From JBEICQ01 sp040383885 (GTDB lineage: Bacteria > Bacteroidota > Bacteroidia > UBA4408), in contig JBEICQ010000071.1 in assembly GCA_040383885.1 (NCBI GenBank), positions 1-10,309 on the forward strand: a stretch of 10,309 bases of DNA. The letters are read 5' to 3'. Shown in pieces: positions 5,878 through 10,309 of this stretch. The translations under genes and the position numbers were made by a program. The stretch's first letter is position 1, and every line of letters begins with the position of its first letter. Below the pieces are notes generated by a model. That model saw only the letters and a program-made list of their open reading frames with translations, was not told the origin of the DNA and searched no databases.

Positions 5878-8289
5878 TTATTGACGAATCATTGTAGCGG
5901 AATCATTTCTGTATACAGCAATCTCAAGATCGTCTATCAGCATATTTTCTTTCCCCTCATTATAGAGATAAGCTTTGAGCACCAATCCCTTTTGCTCGTT
6001 GCGGAAAGCCTGGTAATGATACACATGGTTCCACTTCAAACGGTCTATACATTGTCTGTCCGTCGGAATCCCATTCCAGAGCACACTTCCGTCTTTGTTC
6101 TCAATACTTAATACTGCCGAGGCTTTCAGGTTTTTTTCATGCCCCATGCAATGTGCCTGCAGCTCCATCACAAAGGTGTAATCGGCCACCGGCAAACTAT
6201 CGAGCGGATACACAAAGGTGGAAGAATAAGCCCCTGCCGGAAGCAAACAGGCATGCTTACCCGCAGCAGCTTCCTCAACCAACAGCGAATCAGATACCTC
6301 ACTCCAGCCCGGTGATACTTGTTTCTCAAAGTCTTGTTTGCTGCGCAAGACACATGCCTCACGACAGGGATAAACACCTCTAAAAAATTGCTGCACCACC
6401 GCAGGCTCATCAAACTCAATCTGCTCAAAGGAAACCTGCAGTTCACTGCGCAGCATGTTTTGGTTGGAGGCTGTAAACAAAATGCGCTTTACCCCTGCAC
6501 TGCATCCTCCGCCGGGCACATAAGGATGAATCCACAAACCATCGCCGGCATTTGCAGGAACGATGCGGTATGTATGTGTTTCTCCATTATTGAGCTCCAG
6601 GTGTATCCAAAACTGTTCATCCTTGTAGAAAAAACTTTTCAGCCGCTGCAGGAATGATTTCTCAAAGCCCAGCCTGGCACGCAGCAATCCGTTCATTCCC
6701 GTTTCCGGCACTTCTATCCACTTGTTCCAGACAGATTTTTTTTCACCGGCTGCCCGCGAAACATAGGAGTGGGGCTTCTTCCTTTTCTTTAGCAAAAGGT
6801 AATCGGCATCTGCCAGACAGGCCTCGTACCTCAACAACAATTGCAGCATGGTATGGGGTTCGTCGTTGGGCAAGTACCTGTTGTCAATACTGCTGAGCAT
6901 GCCTCCGTTGATGTCTGTTGTATTTTTCCGGTACTGCCAAAGCAGGAATTCCGGTGCTTTTTCGGAAGCGAAATGACGGGCATTTTCTTCGTCCAGAAAA
7001 GTGGTATAAGAGGCATAGCTGTTGATGACCACCCGCGGCTTCCAGTTGAGGCCATTGGCGGGGATAAGGGAATAATCCCATGGATACACATCCACAGGGC
7101 CCTGCCCAATGCTGTCCAGAAATTGTTTGGGCAATTTGCTTCCTGCAATGGCAGCGAGTGATTGTTTCTCTGAGGCATCACACAATTCCCTGTAATGGGT
7201 CACAAAATCAAAGCAAGCCACAGCGTTTACAAGCGGATAACGAATGGCTTGATAGTTTACTGCATGTTTGGTATTGGCCGCAAACAGAAAAATACCTGCA
7301 CCCACAATCAGCAGGTTCTGCATCACTTTTTCTCGGTAGAATACAAACAACAGCACAGCGCAGATGATCAGGTAAACAAGCAAGGCTTCTGCATGGTAAA
7401 TGTCTTCCCTGGCCATGCCATGCTTCCATGCCCCAAACAAACTCAGGGCAATCAATCCTGCAAAAAAATAAAAGTCTCTGTTGCGGTTGAGCAGGAGCAG
7501 CAAGGGAAATGAAAGTAAAAAAAGCGTCAGCAGCAGCCAGTCGTTGTAAGGGTACTCCGAAGCCGCCGAAGAATTGTCCTGCGCCAGTTGCAACATGCCT
7601 GCAACATAACGCAGCAGTCCCGATGGGCTGTCATACATCCATGTCCACACAAGCAGGATGCAGAGCAACAAGATACCTACATCTGCCGCCAATCTCTTCA
7701 GGTTTTTTTTACGGAACCATTCTATGCACTCATAGGAACAGAACAACATGCCCGAAAGAATGGCGAGGTTGGCCTTGATAAAAAAGGCAAAGGCAGTGAG
7801 TACAAAAGCAGTGTACCGGTGTTTTGCCGCTCCATCCTTAAAGCCAATCCCATAGAGGACAATCAGGTTGGCAAGCAAAAGGTTTTTAAAGTCAGCCACT
7901 ACACAGATCAGGTAGGCAATGACAAAAGCGCCAAGCAATTGTTTTTTATGTTCATCTGTCTGCAGAAGACGATAGACCGAAAGGAGCAGAAGGATTTTCT
8001 GCAAGGCGAGTACTACCTGAAAAAGCAAGATGTTCTCCGGCAGGGGATAGAGAAAAAAAGCCAGGGGACCATGCGGAAAAAGAATGTCTTTTCCCGGAAG
8101 GAAGCCCGTGCTGAAAAAGTGATTGAATACCCAGGAGAGAGGAGGATCAATGCCGGGAGCATGGCCCCAGTCATTCTCCGGAAAGGTAAGCATGCTCAGC
8201 AGAACACCTGCTAAAAAAAGAATGCCTGTCTGTGCAGGAAACAAAGTATCTAAAACACTTCTTAAATTCTTTTTCATGGTCTGTATCAT
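5878..8289 (-). CDS. Large polytopic membrane protein, GT-C-like, with extracytoplasmic C-terminal beta-sandwich-like region
   Basis: This 803-residue protein has about ten predicted membrane helices in its first 340 residues (near 21-36, 84-107, 118-132, 137-150, 161-185, 203-218, 251-268, 274-287, 300-318, 323-338). The first loop carries GIDPPLSWVF and, at 67-79, GKDILFPHGPLAF. This resembles a pattern I recall from uncharacterised bacterial membrane proteins (DxSW, then GxDxxFTYGPLGF). After the helices comes VDVYPWDYSLIPANGLNW, then a region with PRVVINSYASYTTFLDEENA and APEFLLW, also recalled from that family. The topology is like GT-C glycosyltransferases, but I see no clear catalytic motif. 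Residues 685-795 look like an all-beta domain ending LIDDLEIAVY, as in carbohydrate-binding-like sandwiches. Role unknown; sugar transfer at the cell envelope is only a guess. An ATG at 8277 is an alternative start; a TTG at 8349 lies inside the -7 box and is rejected. Confidence 0.85.
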   Translation of the reverse strand: MIQTMKKNLRSVLDTLFPAQTGILFLAGVLLSMLTFPENDWGHAPGIDPPLSWVFNHFFSTGFLPGKDILFPHGPLAFFLYPLPENILLFQVVLALQKILLLLSVYRLLQTDEHKKQLLGAFVIAYLICVVADFKNLLLANLIVLYGIGFKDGAAKHRYTAFVLTAFAFFIKANLAILSGMLFCSYECIEWFRKKNLKRLAADVGILLLCILLVWTWMYDSPSGLLRYVAGMLQLAQDNSSAASEYPYNDWLLLTLFLLSFPLLLLLNRNRDFYFFAGLIALSLFGAWKHGMAREDIYHAEALLVYLIICAVLLFVFYREKVMQNLLIVGAGIFLFAANTKHAVNYQAIRYPLVNAVACFDFVTHYRELCDASEKQSLAAIAGSKLPKQFLDSIGQGPVDVYPWDYSLIPANGLNWKPRVVINSYASYTTFLDEENARHFASEKAPEFLLWQYRKNTTDINGGMLSSIDNRYLPNDEPHTMLQLLLRYEACLADADYLLLKKRKKPHSYVSRAAGEKKSVWNKWIEVPETGMNGLLRARLGFEKSFLQRLKSFFYKDEQFWIHLELNNGETHTYRIVPANAGDGLWIHPYVPGGGCSAGVKRILFTASNQNMLRSELQVSFEQIEFDEPAVVQQFFRGVYPCREACVLRSKQDFEKQVSPGWSEVSDSLLVEEAAAGKHACLLPAGAYSSTFVYPLDSLPVADYTFVMELQAHCMGHEKNLKASAVLSIENKDGSVLWNGIPTDRQCIDRLKWNHVYHYQAFRNEQKGLVLKAYLYNEGKENMLIDDLEIAVYRNDSATMIRQ

Positions 8290-8346
8290 TTTAGACTCCC
8301 AATGCGCACGCCTCACAGGCTTGAAATACCGCCGCGCTCCGGTGCC

Positions 8347-8354
8347 CAAAAATA
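8347..8354 (-). promoter_or_regulatory. -7 promoter box of the large membrane protein gene
   Basis: TATTTTTG on the minus strand (8354-8347) fits TAnnTTTG exactly and lies 57 bases before the ATG at 8289. No -33 TTG is evident at 17-23 bases upstream, so support is partial. Confidence 0.45.
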
Positions 8355-8402
8355 AACTTTATTTACCTGCTCTTGTCTTCCCGTTTTTGACAAGATTTGG
8401 CA

Positions 8403-8433
8403 TTTGTTTAAAAACACCGGGAGCCTATCTTTG
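8403..8433 (+). promoter_or_regulatory. Canonical Bacteroidota promoter of the thioredoxin-like gene
   Basis: TTTG (8403-8406), 19 bases, then TATCTTTG (8426-8433) match both parts of the Bacteroidota consensus with ideal spacing. This is the clearest promoter in the window. The start of transcription would be near 8438-8441, leaving about a 15-base leader before the ATG at 8455. Confidence 0.75.
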
Positions 8434-8454
8434 CGGATATACAATATAGCCTTT

Positions 8455-9876
8455 ATGCATACCAAAAGCATTCAATCACTCATCCTTATTTTTCTTTCCT
8501 CAATAATAGCGGTAAGCACCTGTGCACAAACCATCACCGGTAGTTTTTCGGGCGTAAAAAAAGGCAGCATGAAATTGCTCGGATTCAAGGGGCTCAATAC
8601 CTATCCCATTTCTTCCACCACCAGCGACGAGCAGGGCCGGTTTACGCTTTCTTTTGCCACCGCCGATTACGGGGTAGCTTGTTTAATGGCAGGCGATGAC
8701 AAGCCTTATTTTGTTATTCTCTGCAATGAGCAAATAGAACTAAGCGGAGAGTTGCCTTCCATTCCTGAAAGTATCCGCATCCTCAAGGGCAGGCAAAACA
8801 TAGGCTTTGCCCGTTATGCGCGGGAACATCCCAAACGCGAAAACACCATGAGTGCATGGATTTATCTCGAAAAAATATACAACACAGATACCCTGTTTTC
8901 TGTACAGAAAAAAACCGGGGAGTTCATCCGCAACGAGAAAAAAAGAATCCTCGACGAAGATTCACTTTTCATTGCCGGGCTCGAAAAAGGCAGCTATGTA
9001 AGCTGGTATCTTCCCACCCGAAAAATGATCAGTTCTGTTTCTGCTGTGGCACAACAACGCACCCGGGAGATTCCGTCACTCATCAGCTTTTTCCGCAAGC
9101 TCGACTATACCGATGCCCGCCTCTATAAAAGCGGTATTTTAAAAGATGCCATCGAGAGTCATTTCTGGCTGCTTGAGAACAGTGGCCGTCCGCTCGACTC
9201 TGTTTTTGTGGAAATGCAAAAGTCCATCGATGCCATGTTCCTGCACCTCATCAAAGATCCGGGCAAGCTCAATGAGATTACCGATTATCTCTTTGATTTG
9301 CTCGAACGACACAGCCTGTTCAAAGCATCGGAATACCTTGCCCTGAAAGTGCTCAATGATGTAAGTTGCACGATCAACAACGACCTGGCCCGACAACTGG
9401 AAACCTACCGTGCCATGAAGAAAGGCAACACGGCTCCCGACATTGTTTTTTCAGACAATCCTTATGCAAAGGGAATGGCGGCTGCGCAGTTGCCCAAAAA
9501 ATTATCCGACATCAAAAGTCCTTATACGCTGGTGGCCTTTGGTGCAGGATGGTGTCCCAAGTGCAAGGAAGAGTTTCCGCAGATGGCGGCCAAATATTCC
9601 AACTGGAAAGCGCAGGGGATGGAAGTAGTTTTTGTTTCACTCGATGAAGATAAAACTACATACGATGGCTTCGTCAAAGATTTTCCTTTTCTGTCTGTTT
9701 GTGATTTAAAAAAATGGAAAGGAGATATCGTCAACGATTACTATGTGTTTGGCACACCTACCTTGTTTTTGCTCGATAGCAGCCGCAAGATTGTATTGCG
9801 CCCCAACTCTGTAAACCAGGTAGACGCCTGGGTTGACTGGTACCTTACAAAGGGCAATCCTTTGCCGAGGAATTAA
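8455..9876 (+). CDS. TlpA-like thiol:disulfide oxidoreductase with DUF4369/DUF5106-type N-terminal regions
   Basis: This 473-residue exported protein probably carries out thiol-disulfide exchange outside the cytoplasm. Residues 1-24 are a signal peptide (MHTKSIQSL, hydrophobic stretch, cleavage near TCA/Q). Residues 27-100 form a beta-rich domain of the DUF4369 type (ITGSFSG, then ISSTTSDEQGRFTLSF). The helical middle (about 120-320) resembles DUF5106, with FRKLDYTDARLYKSGILKDA. The C-terminal thioredoxin fold (about 330-465) has VAFGAGWCPKCKEEFP with active-site CPKC at 367-370, and the cis-proline loop FGTPTLFL with Pro435. Both active-site cysteines and the cis-proline are intact, so it should be redox-active. 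AVSTC near the N-terminus is not a good lipobox. The in-frame TTG at 8404 is part of the -33 element, so the ATG at 8455 is the start. It appears monocistronic; its partner substrate is unknown. Confidence 0.92.
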   Translation: MHTKSIQSLILIFLSSIIAVSTCAQTITGSFSGVKKGSMKLLGFKGLNTYPISSTTSDEQGRFTLSFATADYGVACLMAGDDKPYFVILCNEQIELSGELPSIPESIRILKGRQNIGFARYAREHPKRENTMSAWIYLEKIYNTDTLFSVQKKTGEFIRNEKKRILDEDSLFIAGLEKGSYVSWYLPTRKMISSVSAVAQQRTREIPSLISFFRKLDYTDARLYKSGILKDAIESHFWLLENSGRPLDSVFVEMQKSIDAMFLHLIKDPGKLNEITDYLFDLLERHSLFKASEYLALKVLNDVSCTINNDLARQLETYRAMKKGNTAPDIVFSDNPYAKGMAAAQLPKKLSDIKSPYTLVAFGAGWCPKCKEEFPQMAAKYSNWKAQGMEVVFVSLDEDKTTYDGFVKDFPFLSVCDLKKWKGDIVNDYYVFGTPTLFLLDSSRKIVLRPNSVNQVDAWVDWYLTKGNPLPRN

Positions 9877-9880
9877 ACGC

Positions 9881-9895
9881 AGGCACATTTTTTTT
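9881..9895 (+). repeat. Left copy of a 15-base direct repeat flanking the palindromic element
   Basis: AGGCACATTTTTTTT here and AGGCTCATTTTTTTT at 9979-9993 differ at one position of fifteen. They sit directly on either side of the 83-base element, as a target duplication would, although eight of the fifteen bases are a simple T run. Confidence 0.6.
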
Positions 9896-9978
9896 AGGGC
9901 GTTCCCCTGCGGGTCGTGCTTTCCGCTCAAAATTTTTGCAGGCAAAAATTAACCGCTTCAATCACTAACGCGGTCAGT
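9896..9978. repeat. Palindromic intergenic element resembling a dispersed Bacteroidota repeat
   Basis: The 83-base element is closed by GCGTT (9899-9903) and AACGC (9967-9971). It contains a CCC-TGC-GGG mini-hairpin (9905-9913) and a central hairpin AATTTTTGC/GCAAAAATT (9931-9939 with 9942-9950). Two related segments, TTCCGCTCAA (9921-9930) and AACCGCTTCAA (9951-9961), flank the central hairpin. From memory, short intergenic sequences of the form GGGCGTTCCCCTGCGGGTCG, then TTTCCGCTTCAATC, then CCCTAACGC recur in many Bacteroidota genomes at gene 3' ends; this is a recollection, not a search result. Origin and function are unknown. It lies just after the thioredoxin-like gene and could shape or stabilise its mRNA end. 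Confidence 0.6.
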
Positions 9979-9993
9979 AGGCTCATTTTTTTT
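9979..9993 (+). repeat. Right copy of the 15-base direct repeat
   Basis: AGGCTCATTTTTTTT matches the left copy at 9881-9895 in 14 of 15 positions. The T run could also act as a U-tract after the element's closing stem. Confidence 0.6.
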
Positions 9994-10041
9994 CATTGCG
10001 TATTATGATTTAAAAACAGTGCAGAAGATCGGTTCCAAGTC

Positions 10042-10060
10042 ATCCCTGCAGAACAGGGAT
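10042..10060. other. Perfect hairpin in the non-coding region
   Basis: ATCCCTG (10042-10048) and CAGGGAT (10054-10060) pair perfectly around the loop CAGAA. No T-tract follows on the plus strand, so it is not an obvious terminator. It may be part of a structured RNA or a decayed element. Confidence 0.4.
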
Positions 10061-10272
10061 AGAGCGGCAATATGCCTTTAAATAAGGCCGCCGCATATTC
10101 ATGTACGATTAAAGGCAGGACTGTATCGGCAAACAGAAGGGGTTTTAGCCATCTTAAAATAGAAAAGGGTGGAGTAAAAACAAACCCCTCCCTTAGTGAA
10201 ATAGCACCGGTATATCACTCACCGTCGATCACATCCTGCACAACAAAGAAAATACACGAAATTCGAATCAAC

Positions 10273-10280
10273 TACTTTTG
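10273..10280 (+). promoter_or_regulatory. -7 promoter-like box near the right edge
   Basis: TACTTTTG fits TAnnTTTG exactly. It lies four bases before an ATG at 10285. No -33 TTTG is visible at the expected distance. Confidence 0.4.
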
Positions 10281-10284
10281 TCCG

Positions 10285-10309
10285 ATGATTAAGGGGTCAA
10301 ACCACTGCC
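10285..10309 (+). CDS. Possible start of a gene running off the right edge
   Basis: An ATG four bases after the -7-like box opens a frame (MIKGSNHC) that is still open at the window end. Eight codons are too few to identify anything. Transcription from the box would begin at about this ATG, so the true start may instead be a later ATG beyond the window. Confidence 0.25.

Larger units (their letters stand above)
9877..10284. other. Non-coding region with palindromic element and several potential hairpins
   Basis: No convincing gene lies in these 408 bases on either strand. The left part holds the palindromic element at 9896-9978. The right part holds a perfect seven-base-pair hairpin (10042-10060), a two-stage hairpin (10064-10094), and a long-range pairing AGGGGTTT/AAACCCCT (10138-10145 with 10182-10189) that overlaps a competing AAGGG/CCCTT stem (10165-10169 with 10190-10194). 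A promoter-like -7 box follows at 10273. Confidence 0.6.

Noticed and set aside
7588..8214. A 208-codon open frame on the plus strand
   Set aside because: It lies wholly opposite the large membrane protein gene, has no recognisable domain or promoter, and its composition (many K, Q, C, H) fits an antisense shadow of a membrane protein gene.
8455..8530. Lipoprotein signal in the thioredoxin-like protein (AVSTC)
   Set aside because: The residue before the cysteine is Thr and there is no L-[AS]-[GA]-C lipobox; ordinary signal peptidase cleavage after TCA fits better.
9706..9945. Minus-strand open frame reaching past the 3' end of the thioredoxin-like gene
   Set aside because: It covers the thioredoxin C-terminus and the palindromic element; the protein has no recognisable feature.
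1..10309. A novel defence, phage or CRISPR-type system
   Set aside because: All large frames belong to housekeeping, envelope or regulatory families or are single uncharacterised membrane proteins; there are no regularly spaced repeats, nucleases, transposases or toxin-antitoxin pairs.

Overview
The window reads as a chromosomal stretch from a member of the Bacteroidota, probably near the Chitinophagales/Sphingobacteriia, though the exact lineage cannot be fixed from this sequence. Three things support this: several gene starts are preceded by the Bacteroidota-type -7 box TAnnTTTG (once with a well-placed TTTG -33 box); Shine-Dalgarno signals are weak or absent; and the gene families fit (a SusA-like GH13 enzyme and a thioredoxin-like protein with DUF4369/DUF5106-type regions). 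There is no rRNA, tRNA, CRISPR array, transposase or phage gene.

Layout from left to right. A minus-strand efflux operon runs off the left edge: a TetR-family regulator (148-753) followed 12 bases later by the signal peptide and first residues of a TolC-like outer-membrane protein (1-135). Divergent from it is an uncharacterised protein with two C-terminal membrane helices (946-1665). It converges, with only two bases between stop codons, on the 16S rRNA methyltransferase gene rsmE (1668-2366, minus). rsmE lies three bases downstream of a secreted GH13 cyclomaltodextrinase/neopullulanase-like gene (2370-4280, minus), so the two are probably co-transcribed. The GH13 gene diverges from the class II fumarase gene fumC (4415-5812, plus). 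fumC converges on a large membrane protein gene (5878-8289, minus) across a bidirectional terminator hairpin. The membrane protein gene diverges from a thioredoxin-fold protein (8455-9876, plus), which has the clearest promoter in the window. The last 430 bases are almost all non-coding: an 83-base palindromic element flanked by near-identical 15-base direct repeats, then a region with several potential hairpins, then a promoter-like box and the first codons of a possible gene.

Most of this is ordinary housekeeping and cell-envelope content. The genes do not form one pathway: fumarase belongs to the TCA cycle, RsmE to ribosome modification, the GH13 enzyme to maltodextrin breakdown, the thioredoxin-like protein to extracytoplasmic redox chemistry, and TetR/TolC to efflux. 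I see no defence or mobile-gene system. The items most worth a second look are the flanked palindromic element at 9896-9978, the uncharacterised polytopic protein with a C-terminal beta-sandwich-like region, the two-helix hypothetical protein, and the start codons. At four genes an in-frame TTG upstream of the ATG is part of a promoter box or promoter-like sequence and should not be taken as the start.
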